Positions 32,201-42,888 of a stretch of 64,000 bases of DNA are shown here, piece after piece. Positions within the stretch are counted from its first letter, which is position 1. Each line of letters opens with the position of its first letter. The notes under the pieces were generated by a model that saw nothing but the letters and a program-made list of their open reading frames with translations, ran no database searches and was not told the DNA's origin. Source of the DNA: Zelonia costaricensis. Lineage: Eukaryota > Euglenozoa > Kinetoplastea > Trypanosomatida > Trypanosomatidae. The position numbers and the translations under genes were made by a program. The stretch is from NCBI GenBank assembly GCA_030849075.1, contig JASAOO010003490.1, positions 1 through 64,000 on the forward strand. The letters are read 5' to 3'.

Positions 32201-33233
32201 GGACACACGCACACACCGTCGGCAGAGAGCGGGAAAGAGCGAAGATGGACACCAAAGTCACGGGAAAAAAAAAGAAAAGAAGGCGCTCACTCGGTGGCCA
32301 CCCTCGACGCTGCCCTCCCCTCCCCAAACCTGTCGGGCTCTGTTCAGCACCGTGGCCACCGCTGCACGCACAAACGGCGCGACGCGGTCATCTTACGCGG
32401 CGGGATCACGAGGAGGGGGTGCAGGGACAGAGACGGCGGCAGCGCACCACGAAAAGGGAAGGAGAGAAAGTGAACAAATGGAAGTGAAACAAAATAAAAA
32501 ATCAGCAAGGGGGAGAAGAAAAGGGGGAAGCGGGGGAGGGGGCGGGAGAGCGACGCGCGCTACGAGATGCTGCCGGCACGACAGCGCAGACGCCTCTGCG
32601 TGCGCTGAAGGGTGACACTCTGAGGCAAAACGAAAAAGAATGGCAGAACGCAGCGGGTCCACCGTAGACGCCGTCTTCCCGGCCGTCAATACCTCATCCT
32701 GAGTTTGCCTACACGCTGTCGGTGGGACCATCGCGGCGATTATGCCCCGCAACGGCCCGAAAATGCCGGCAGCTGGAGCACGTCTCATGCGTCCCCCCCA
32801 CGTATGCGAGGACGCCGGCCGCGTAAGGCGGGGGCATGCTGGAGATCGTACAGCGCCCACACACTCGTCCGCATCTCTGCGCCAGAATCCATCTCATTTA
32901 CATCACTGAGCGGAGAAAGGGCAGCGAGGGGGGGGGGGGCGGCGACTCCGCAAAAGGGGCCAGCGCACAAAAGAAAAAAAAAAAGGAATCTAGTTATGCG
33001 GGTCTGTGTCGAGAGACGCGGACGGATCTGGAGGAAGGGGAGGGGAGTCGGGGGACCACCGGGGCGATGCAGTGCAACATGTCAAGGCAGCCGCACTACC
33101 TCTCGCACCAATCCCACTGCTCTAACCCTCACCCCTCCGCGTCTGTCCCGCTGCTCGCACAGCCGCGCATCAGCTTTAAAAGTGAGAGCACGAAGTCGCA
33201 TCACGCGAGCCGAAAAAAAAAAAAAGACTTCCT
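29209..33233. other. Spacer between ENT copy A and the Tex-like gene
   Basis: About 4 kb without a convincing gene. CA/GT runs near 31660, 31740 and 32090, A-runs near 29450 and 33210, and a more complex GC-rich stretch at about 32640-32900. Confidence 0.6.
29247..29275 (-). promoter_or_regulatory. Predicted trans-splice acceptor for the Tex-like gene
   Basis: A C/T tract at 29275-29257 on the minus strand is followed by AG at 29248-29247, 38 bases before the ATG at 29208. This supports the long N-terminus over the internal ATG at 28878. Confidence 0.45.
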
Positions 33234-34661
33234 TTAAAGCCCGAGGACGATGGCAATCTGCAGCAGAGACCCTATGGAGCACCCTGCAAGCAGGGAGACA
33301 CCGGTCAGCTGGCCAGCGCAGCTGCGCTCGGCGTCCGTCTTGAGCCCTGGCGACTCAGAGCTGTACACCATCGAGATGGTCCCGAAGAAGCCCGTCGTCA
33401 CACCCATCAGCCCCGTAAAGACGTACGCGGCAGCCTCCGACGGAATGACGTGCTTCGCGCACAGCACCAGCAGCGGAATGAACCCGATGCGGCACACCGA
33501 CAGGATAATGACCCACTTGCGTGACGGCCACAGCCGCTTCCACACCGTCATCAGCCGGCCGATCAGGTCCGTGAAGTTGTACACTGCCATCACCAGCGTC
33601 GTGTACCAGTTGTCGCTGCTGTTCACGGCGATCATCACGCCGGGGTTCATGAGACACGTGACGACGAACGTCAGGCAGCAGGTGAGCATCATTGGGTAGA
33701 TCTCCTTCACGATGGGCCACAGCTTTACGTCCTCCAGAACACCCGCCTGCGCCACAGCACCCGTGCTCACCGCCTGCAGCTCCTCCACCTCACCACCCTC
33801 CGCCGCTGCCGTGGGACCGCTCCCCTCGATCTGCTTCGAGCCCAAATTTGCCGCTGCCGGCTCGTTGCCCTCCGACGACCCGGCGCACAGCGCCTCCGAT
33901 GCCCCCACCGCATCGGCCTCAATGCAGTCGCGGTCCTCCTCCACGTGGTAAATGGCATAGCACAGGCCGCGCCCCCAGCGCAGCTCCGTCACGAAGCGGC
34001 GCGCATACGGGTTGTACACCAGGAGCGCCAGGCACACAGCCGAGAGGAGGATCAGGCCGAGCGAGATGGTGAAGTAGATGATGGACTGCGTCAGGATGGA
34101 GTCGTACGTGTTCTCCATCGCGCCCAGCAAGATGATCTGCAGGATCGACACAATCGCGCCCGAAAGAGGGACGCCGCCAAGCAGGCTCGCCGTGAACTTC
34201 GGCGGGAACGGACCGAAGAGCGCGTACGACGAGTTCTCAACGTACGAGCGACCTGCGCCTCCGATGAACGCCGCGATCATAATTCCCGCCATCGCGCCCG
34301 TCTCCGAGCGAGTCGTGTGCGGCATGATCATCACCACAAGCAGCTCAATCAACATCAGAATCGTGGCCACCTGCATCCGGAAGATGAGCGAGAAACGCTG
34401 CAGTAGCGGCGTGAGGTTAATTGGCTCCAGCACCGTCTGCGTCACCTGCGTCACAACCGTGTAGTATGTCAGCACATTCGTCCAGAACTTCGGATTCTTG
34501 GCCACCGCATGCTCATCGCGGGCAACATACTGGAAGTAGTTCAGCATGAAGCTCGGGGCCGAGTTCACCGCGTTCACGCCCATGATCATGCTGATACCAG
34601 CCATAAAACTGGTGAAGAAGGCCACGAACTCGGCGAGGCTGGAGAAGGACAGGAACGCCAT
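33234..34661 (-). CDS. Equilibrative nucleoside/nucleobase transporter (ENT), copy A
   Basis: Protein of 475 residues with about 11 hydrophobic segments, as in the protozoan ENT family, which brings purine nucleosides or nucleobases across the plasma membrane; Leishmania cannot make purines and depends on such uptake. Family marks are NSAPSFMLNYFQYVARDE after segment 1, YALFGPFPPKF after segment 4, and VYNFTDLIGRLMTVWKRLWP in segment 8 with the conserved Asp and Arg. The loop between segments 6 and 7 is the shortest of the three copies here. It is the most downstream member of a three-gene tandem array with the genes at 37996-39477 and 42889-44472. It and the middle copy share near-identical DNA patches. 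Leishmania NT4-type nucleobase transporters are a plausible match, but substrate cannot be assigned from sequence alone. Confidence 0.92.
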   Translation of the reverse strand: MAFLSFSSLAEFVAFFTSFMAGISMIMGVNAVNSAPSFMLNYFQYVARDEHAVAKNPKFWTNVLTYYTVVTQVTQTVLEPINLTPLLQRFSLIFRMQVATILMLIELLVVMIMPHTTRSETGAMAGIMIAAFIGGAGRSYVENSSYALFGPFPPKFTASLLGGVPLSGAIVSILQIILLGAMENTYDSILTQSIIYFTISLGLILLSAVCLALLVYNPYARRFVTELRWGRGLCYAIYHVEEDRDCIEADAVGASEALCAGSSEGNEPAAANLGSKQIEGSGPTAAAEGGEVEELQAVSTGAVAQAGVLEDVKLWPIVKEIYPMMLTCCLTFVVTCLMNPGVMIAVNSSDNWYTTLVMAVYNFTDLIGRLMTVWKRLWPSRKWVIILSVCRIGFIPLLVLCAKHVIPSEAAAYVFTGLMGVTTGFFGTISMVYSSESPGLKTDAERSCAGQLTGVSLLAGCSIGSLLQIAIVLGL

Positions 34662-37600
34662 GATGCCGACGTTGGGGAGAGAGGGAGGGAAGAAATAGGT
34701 TATAGGTTATAGGGTGGGTGGGGGAAGCGGTTTGGCGAGTCGGTTCGAAATAGGGGGGGGAGGGCAGGCAGCGTCCTGGGGCTGTTTGTGTGGGTGGTGT
34801 GACAGCGTGGGCTGCGGGTCGTGGGCTGCAGTTAGAGCTTCAGTGCTGGTAAGAGGTGTTGGCGACGAAGACGGGGATGAAAGGGGAGCAAGCGTGGCGG
34901 ATGGATTCAAGGGAAGGGACGAAGAGGGCGACGTCGCCGCAGCCGTCGCGCGCGCGGCATGAAAGGCGCGTGTGTCACAGGCATCGAGCCACCTTCGCCG
35001 CTGGTTGCGCAAGGCCTGACGTTCTTGCCGCAGCCGCAGTGCGGGGTTTGTGGCTCTTTGAGGCCTGTTGGTTCTGCTAGCCGTCCGTGCGATTATGGAG
35101 TACAGAAAAAAAAAGGGGAGGCGCGGAGCCGAGGGGAGACAACGCCTTTGGAGCTCACGAGCTCTGCATTTTTTGTGTGTGGACTCCCCCGTGCACGCCC
35201 GCGACGAGCAAAGAAAAAAAGAAGCTTGGTGCGCTGAGGGAGGGGAGCGGGAGCAGACTTGGTGGAGAGAGAAAGAGAGAGCCGAGCACTGCACGAGAGT
35301 CGGCGCGAAAGGGACTTGGACAGTTCATGGTAAACAAGCTGAGTGCTCGGCAGCGGCTGCACAGGGTGCACTCGATCGCACCATCCTCTTCCCCCCCTCG
35401 CCCTCCTCCGCTCCCAAGCGGATGTCTTTCGCAAAAGCACAGCCGCTGAACTGGAAGAGGCCGAGGGCCGATGCCCCGGGGGATGCCCAACCCTTGGCGA
35501 CGACGTAACATGGACACACATGCCAGGGCCGGGGCGACAACAAAAAAAGAAAACAAAGAGCGGGGCTCTTGTGCAGTGCCCTACGCCTGACCACAAACAA
35601 CACAAGTCGTGCCTCCTCGATCGAGCTTGGCGGCAGGAGGGAGGCAGTGACGTCAACGGCAGAACGAAAGAGAAGAACGGGCAAAGTGACGGGCTCTGCG
35701 AGAAGACGTGAAAAGAGAAGGGAAAAGAAACGATACAACGGCGAAGCTGCGTACGGGTAGGCGATACGCGCGACGGGGCTGGCGCGCAGTGCTTGCTGCA
35801 CCCATCTGCCACACGAAAAGAAAAAAAAGACGTGGGATTCGAAGAAAACGGGTCTACAACATCCCACCGCGCCGAGCAGGGGGGGAGGCGGGGGCGGAGG
35901 AGGACGATGTACCAGCATGAGCACGGACGAGAGAAAGAAACAAAAAGAGGATAAAAGACTAGGCGCGACGGCACGACCGCGGCACCGCAAGAGAGGATTG
36001 CGAGAGGGGGGAAGGGGTGGAGAACGGGAAACACAAGGTGTTCACCGTCCAGCTTTTCGCATTTCCTTGCTAGAGTCGTGAGTGCAGCAGAGGCGCAGGC
36101 GAGACGCCCCCACAGCTCGCTAACGAATTCGCCCTTGGCTCGAGAGGTGTGCAAGGACAGAGGTGATGAAGGTCGAGGAAAGAAGACACGCCTCGAACAC
36201 TCTCACACACACACACACGCAAAGAGAAGCCGAGGCAATATAACATGGAAGACTTGTAGAAGAAAACAAAAGGCGTGAGGGGAAACAAAAAAAAAAGCAG
36301 CCACGAGGCAGCCAGCCCTCTTTGAGCGCTGCAGATGCAGACGCACGCTTACACGTGCGAGCGGCACTGCGCATTGCTTCAAGTGCAAATCACTTGCGAC
36401 TTCTTGCAGACGTGTCTTCCATTTTCAGATTTTCGTGTGAAGGAGGCGCGGCTCGACAGAGGCATGGGGTGACACAGGATGGAGCGAAACAAAAAAAAAA
36501 AGGCAGACGACACAATAAAGAAGGAGCGAGGTTTCCCCCTCTCCTTTCTCTTCGCGTGACGCGGAGCGCCGTCGATTGGAAAGAGGAAGAAACCCAAGAA
36601 TCCACTTGGGAGACTCCCGTGTTCGCGTGTGTCATAGTCAACAGACACAGAAGAGGGAAAGGCAGAGGAGCGAGAGAGAGAAACAACCAGCTGAACGGGG
36701 CTGCGCGTTTGCGTCCGCGGGGATGGTTGCCCGGCTTAGGGTGCTTAGCGCCACCAGCACAGACACACAAACACGTACACACAGCCGCGCTCGCATCGGC
36801 AGCAAGACGCAAAGCACAAAACGTTCAAGTGAAACGCAGAAAAGTGCATACAGAGAGTCACGCGACTGACACCGCACGCGGCTGGTGCGATGAAAGCGGT
36901 GCGTGCTGATCGCGCGCAAGCTCACAGGCATACACACAAACACACGCACACAAACAGTCGTCGTGTGTCGACTCGATCGCTCGCGCACGTCAACAGTGCG
37001 GATGGCGAGTCAGCGGTGTGCCTGTGAGAGTCGCAGATGCGGCATGTGCGCCTTCGATGGGGAGAGAGAGGAGGGAGACGCGAGGGGACGGGTGGGGCCC
37101 GAAGAACACGTGACGCAGTCGACACACCTTGCGTGTCACGGTCTATCGAGGCCGAGGAACTCAACGAGAGGAAAAAGCGATGAGGCCAGCAAGCAAAAGC
37201 ACAGCAAGGCACATATTATAGCGAACACATACAGCGAAAAGAAGTTAGCGCGCCGAGAGCGAGGGGCAGGAGTGGAACAGACCCCCAAAAGGGCACAAAA
37301 AACAAAAACAGAGAAAGAAGCATGACAACGCGGCAGAAAAACAAAAGACGCCAAAAAGGCACTTCGGTGGGGTGACCAAAGAAAAGCGAGCCCTCAGCGG
37401 AAACCAAAAGGCGAAGGCAGAGGTGGTGCTGCGTGGGACACAAGAGGAAAGGCACATTCATCGACACGCAAGCACGCGGGAGGCGGCAGCCGTCAGAGGT
37501 GCATCGGAAGGCTGACAGTGTGACGACAAAAACAAAGGCCTGGCGCACACACACACACACACACACACGCGCGTGTTAAGGTGATGTGCCTTCACCTATG

Positions 37601-37995
37601 GCGCTTGCCACGTCAAATCAGGGAAGCAGTGAAGGTGAGCAGAAGAGGCCGGCGACTCCACAATGCCTGACCACACATCACACGCACAACCGCAAACAGA
37701 AGATGATGAAGCTTGAGTGTTTGCGTGCACTGTGTCCTTCCCCCGACCGTGCCCAAACGCACTGAAGCACGACTTCGCCTCGAGACTCGCGCTGAAGCCG
37801 CGCTGCTGAAGTCCTGCGAGAAGGCCGGCGGCCCCCCAGCGCGGGACCCAGCACCGGTTTAGAGACAGGCACGAGACGCAGCCCTTTTCTCATCCCTCTC
37901 CGCTTTAACCCTTGTGGCACGTGCCTCACCTTACGCACAACCAAGGCGCTACGCCTCTCTCACGCGGCTGCCCACGCGAGAACTCGGGGAGCACC
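34662..37995. other. Spacer between ENT copies B and A
   Basis: About 3.3 kb. A duplicated six-base TAGGTT/TTATAGG element occurs at 34695-34712, and a CA repeat at 37544-37569. A 353-codon minus-strand frame at 35093-36154 is rejected as pyrimidine-tract translation. Confidence 0.6.
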
Positions 37996-39477
37996 TTAAC
38001 TGAAGCCGAGCACGATGGCCAGCTGGAGCAGGGAGCCAACAGAGCAGCCCATCAGCAGGCAAACACCGGTCAGCTGACCAGCGCTGATGCGCTCTGCATC
38101 TGTCGTCAGCCCGGGCGTCTCTGGGCTAAACACCATCGACAGTGTTCCCACAAAACCGTTCGTCACACCCATCAGCCCAGTGAACACATACGGGGCGGCC
38201 TGCGACGGAATGATGTGCTTCGCACACAACACCAGCAGCGGAATGAAGAGGATTCGCACAATGGACGCGATCAGGATTACAGTGCTGGACGGCCACAGGC
38301 GCTTCCACATGGAGAGGAGGCGCCCAAACAGGTCACCGAAGTTGTACGTCGCCATGATCAGCGTCGTGTACCAGTTGTCGCTGCTGTCCACAGCAATCAA
38401 CACGCCCGGGTACATGAGGTACGTCACCGTGAAGGTGAGAAAGCACGCAATCATCATCGGGTAGATCTTCTTGACGATCGGCCACAACTTCACCTCCTGC
38501 AGCATCTCCGCGGTTGTTTGATCCGCAAACACACGCACCACCTCCAGCTCCGCCCCCTCACTCTCGCTGCCACGGGCGCCGTCAACCTGCTTCGCCTCAC
38601 CAGCCGACTGCACCTGCATCTCGCCCATCACCGGCTCATTGCTGTCCGAGGCCGCGCCAGCCGTACCAGAACGCGTAGCAGCTCGCTTACCCGTCTCGCT
38701 CCGCGCGTGGTCGAGCGCAGCGAGAGCGGCCGGCGGCGTGCGACCCTCGTCGTCCACATTAGAATAGATGTTGGACCACGCGCTGCGCTCAGACCGGAAC
38801 TCGGCCACGTAGCGGCGCGCAAACGAATTGAAGAGGAGCAGCACGACACAAGCACCAGCCACAAAGATGAGGCCCAGCGAGATCGCAAAGTAGATGATGG
38901 ACTGCGTCAGGATGGAGTCGTACGTGTTCTCCATCGCGCCCAGCAGAATGATCTGCAGGATCGACACAATCACGCCTGAAATCGGAACCCCGATCATGAC
39001 ACCGGTGAGGTACTTCGACGGGAACGGACCGAACAGAGCATAGGAGGTGTTCTCGAAGTACGCGCGGCCAACCCCACCGATGAAACCCGCCAAGATGATG
39101 CCTGCCATCGCGCCCGTCTCCGAACGGCACGTGTGCGGCATAATCACCACCACGAGCAGCTCCACCAGCATCAGTACCGTGGCCATCTCCAGACGGAACA
39201 CAAGCGAGAAGCGCTGGAAAAAACGCGTCAGGTTGGTCGGCTCCAGCAGCGTCTGCGTCACCTGCGTCACAACCGTGTAGAAGGTCAGCACGTTCGTCCA
39301 GAAATGCGGGTTCTTGGCCACAGCGTTCTCATCGCGGGCAACATACTGGAAGTAGTTCAGCATGAAGCTCGGGGCCGAGTTCACCGCGTTCAGACCCATG
39401 ATCATGCTGATGCCGACCATAACGCTCGTGGAGAACACGAACAGGTCGCTACAGCCGTAAAAGCCGAAGAACCACAT
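37996..39477 (-). CDS. Equilibrative nucleoside/nucleobase transporter (ENT), copy B
   Basis: Protein of 493 residues, ATG at 39477, closely related to the copy at 33234-34661. It has the same 11-segment pattern, the NSAPSFMLNYFQYVARDE block, YALFGPFPSKY, and segment 8 as TYNFGDLFGRLLSMWKRLWP with the conserved Asp and Arg. The cytoplasmic loop between segments 6 and 7 is rich in Ser, Glu and Ala and differs almost completely from copy A, while the membrane segments are strongly conserved. The N-terminus (MWFFGFYGCSDLFVFSTSVM) also differs from copy A. The substrate is predicted to be purine nucleosides or nucleobases. The divergent N-terminus and loop suggest different regulation or trafficking rather than a different fold (inference). 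Confidence 0.92.
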   Translation of the reverse strand: MWFFGFYGCSDLFVFSTSVMVGISMIMGLNAVNSAPSFMLNYFQYVARDENAVAKNPHFWTNVLTFYTVVTQVTQTLLEPTNLTRFFQRFSLVFRLEMATVLMLVELLVVVIMPHTCRSETGAMAGIILAGFIGGVGRAYFENTSYALFGPFPSKYLTGVMIGVPISGVIVSILQIILLGAMENTYDSILTQSIIYFAISLGLIFVAGACVVLLLFNSFARRYVAEFRSERSAWSNIYSNVDDEGRTPPAALAALDHARSETGKRAATRSGTAGAASDSNEPVMGEMQVQSAGEAKQVDGARGSESEGAELEVVRVFADQTTAEMLQEVKLWPIVKKIYPMMIACFLTFTVTYLMYPGVLIAVDSSDNWYTTLIMATYNFGDLFGRLLSMWKRLWPSSTVILIASIVRILFIPLLVLCAKHIIPSQAAPYVFTGLMGVTNGFVGTLSMVFSPETPGLTTDAERISAGQLTGVCLLMGCSVGSLLQLAIVLGFS

Positions 39478-42400
39478 GGCTGCAATCCTTGTTGGTTTGC
39501 GGGGACGGGGTGATAGAGAGGGACAAGTGAACGCTGCGAGGGTATGGCAGAGTAAATAAGCTCAGCAGCGGTCAGACAGACGTCAAAACACGCAGCGGGT
39601 GGGGAAGGTGCGAGGGCGAGCTGAAGGCGAGGGGTCTTAGACTTATACGTTGTAGGAGTGACAAGAGATTATGCGTGTGTGGAGTGTAGGCGCGTGTGTT
39701 TTGATAAGGGGGCATCGACGAGAAGGAGAAGAGCATTTTGGTTTTCGTCCGATTCGGATGTAAGAGAAGAGAAGCGCAAAAGGGAGAGGAGAGGGGTCAA
39801 TTAGAAAAATGAAGAGGAGGATTGCCATCTGCCGGTGTTGTCCATCATCTGCATTTCTGGAGTTCCTCGCTGGCGTGATTGCAGTGTGCTAAAAGGAAAG
39901 CGAAGGCAGTGCGCGCTTGCTGAGTTTTGCGGAAGTGGCAACGTGAAGGTGTGGGGGACGAGGGATGAGGGCCTGCATCGTCGTCGTCGCATCCCTGTGC
40001 AAGATCCGAGTGGCGTGCCTGACGCGTCGGTGTGCGTATGTGTATTTTTTTTCCTCTTGCTTCTCAAGGGTCTTACAGAGCTTTTTGTTTGAAAACACTT
40101 CACACCTGTAGCGCAAAGCTCCCACTTCACCTGTCCCACTCCGGTATTCCAACACGCGTGACGTTTGCGTGCACCCGCCTACACGCACACACATACATGC
40201 AGCTAAACCACTCACACTCGTGCGCAAGCGAGTCCGTTACCGTCTCCGTGTGCGTGCACTCAGTTCTTTGCGTGTGTGCGTGTGTGCGTGTGTGCGTGTG
40301 TGCGTGTGAGTACCTGCGCGCAGCCACGACTGCTCGAAAGAGGGAGTAGAGCAAGAGACGAGCAGCGAGGTGGGGCGGGCCTCGTGCTCTGCGCCGACTT
40401 GCGAGGCAGGCGGAACCGCGCGCAGGAGATCGAAGTGATTGCGGACCGAACGATCGACAGCGCGCTTGCGGTGATCACCAAACAGCGCTGTTTTTTTTTT
40501 TTTTGACGTGGCCCGCTGTGAGCTCGGGAAGTAACATGTATGCGATGTAGACGGTGGATGCGTTTGCGTGCACGCCGCTGCCGGTGCCCAACCGCGTCGT
40601 AGACCACTCCCGGAAGAGCCACAGGGGAGGGAGGCAGGTTCGGGCTACATCTCGCCGCGTTCAGCCACTGTAACACACGCGCGTCTCGGTTGCTCTACCA
40701 CTTTCAACGTCAGTGCCACGTGAGAGAGTGGCCCGGAACAGACGAAGGCGTGGGGTGCAGTATCCGTTAACTCTGCGCGACGTGATGCAAGAGAGGGGAC
40801 AGAAGGGGGCGGAGATACGGGAGAGCAGTCTGAAGAAAACGTGACGCCACACGACGGTGTGTGGATGCGTGTTGGTGCAGGAGGCGGAGAGTACGTGCGC
40901 GCCTCGTTGTCTTGTTTGCAAGAGTGTTTGGTGTCGTTCAAGTGCATCAGCACGAACAGACTCCGACACACATGCGCGCAGACACACACAAACGTACAGC
41001 CACGCTACCGACAAACGAGCTAGACAGCCACGCCATCTTCGCATACAGTGTCCAAAAAGCGAAAACGAAGGTAGTGCTCGTGAAAGGGAAGTAGAAAAAA
41101 AAATGACGGGAAGGGAGGGGCGGAGTTGCCGTGGGTTTGAAGACGGGGTTGACGTTGGTGGAGAACAGCGTCACTTTCAGAGATGCGCGTGGCTCTCCCA
41201 CTCTAGATAGAGCGCCCGTCGCGTTATACTCCTCCACACATGCTGGGCCGCCGCTCTTCTCGGCAAACATGCCCCCCCCCCTCCTCCTCCGTGCCCATTA
41301 GTCTGCACGCTGGCATTCAATAGAAAACGGTAACAGAAAGCAAAGAAAGAAGGAAACGCAAGAAGGTGCTCTTTGGGAAGTGGCAACGTACGTCGTCGAT
41401 CTGCAAAAAGTTCGCCATCTCCCGCATCCTCTCTACGCGCAGTTGGGGGATACCCGAGCACCCAGAGCACGCGGAGTAAGAAGGGAATCGATGGTTCTGA
41501 GACGCGGCAACCTGTCAAGAAGAGCAAAGCTGACAAACTAAAGAGGAGCAAACCAACACCGCTCGCATGAAGTCGCTTTTCCGCCAGAAAGAGAAACACA
41601 CGCACACACAAAGACAATTGCGCAGCTCAGCGCGCTGAACGCAAACGGCTTTCATCGTGGTGGATTCCGTACCAGATGCGTCCAGCGATGGATGTGTACG
41701 TAGCGAGGGTCACCCCAGTGCGGACGTTCGACGAGATCGTCACGCACTTCCCGCGGCACACCGCGCACACGCGCACATACACCAAAATACACTACCATCA
41801 TCGAATGACTGTCTACACAAAGCACAGACACCGGCACCGCGGCGTACGCGCTCCTTGTTTTGATAGCAAGACATCCGAATCAAGAACACACAGCAGAACC
41901 GAAGCAAACGAGTAGAAGAAGAAAAGAGGGTTGAGGCCCCCCTTCCGGCGTGACGCGCCAAGACGTCGCAAATCAGCAACGGAGTGCTCTCGAGAAAGGG
42001 AAAAAGAGAAGAAACGAAGAGAGAATTGAGGCACCCAGCGCCCCTCGTGTGCCGCGCAGGATCGCATCAACAAACCCTTTCTCGTAGCTTTTAATATGTT
42101 TCTCTTTTTTTTTCCCTTTGTTGTGGGTGAAACCCTCACCCATTTTTCACTCCGCCTTCTTTTATATATGCGGTGGCTCACTTTTGCGGGTGCACCTGTT
42201 CGCACCCGGCCACCCCACACCACGCCGTTACGCTGTTTTGTTTTTGTTCTCTTTTTGTGCTTTCCTCTTCGTTGACGAGTTGATCGGGCGTTTACGGGTG
42301 GAGGGGTGGCGAGATTTGAAGGCGGCGCCGCACGGCAACAATAAACAATGAAAAAAAAACCCAGGGACTGAGAAACGGCTGCGGACACATACACACGTAT

Positions 42401-42888
42401 AGGCGCAGATGAGGAGAAAAAGAAAATGGAGAGACAAGTCCTAAAGAAGCGGCGAAAGGAGGCGAGAGAAAAACGGACAAGGAGAGGGAGCGTGGTGAGT
42501 CGAGATCGAGTACCAGCACCCAGCGACCATGAAAGAAGTCCATGAGTGTCGCGTGAGTATCAGCACAGCACCCGCACACGCAGGCTTGCGCGCACACACA
42601 AGGGGGAATAACTAACAGCGCAGCCAGCATGGCGCGCGTGCGGTGGACAGTCTGTAGAAAACAAACAGAAGAATGTAGTTGAGAGGCGCGTCTAGGACAG
42701 CGCGCTGACGTCGCACATCGGTGTCGATCCGGCTGCTCAAGGACCTCGGAGGAAGCCGCACTGCGTGAGAGACAGGGGAGGAGAAACTGGTAGGCACACG
42801 CCTGTGAGACAAAGCAAAAACAAATGGAGGTATCGGACTTGTGGAGAACAAAAAAAAGCGCACTTGAGTTTGCACTTCGACTTGCTGC
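39478..42888. other. Spacer between ENT copies C and B
   Basis: About 3.4 kb with the GT octanucleotide repeat at 40268-40308, a T-run near 40490-40504, and a non-simple stretch at 40540-40780. No gene seen. Confidence 0.6.
40268..40308. repeat. GT-rich octanucleotide tandem repeat
   Basis: Roughly five copies of an eight-base GCGTGTGT unit in the spacer between ENT copies B and C. It is the most regular of many GT/CA microsatellites in the spacers. Confidence 0.7.

Noticed and set aside
35093..36154. 353-codon minus-strand frame in the ENT B-A spacer
   Set aside because: Rich in Phe/Ser/Pro/Cys from pyrimidine tracts, no motifs, not resembling the neighbouring genes in composition.
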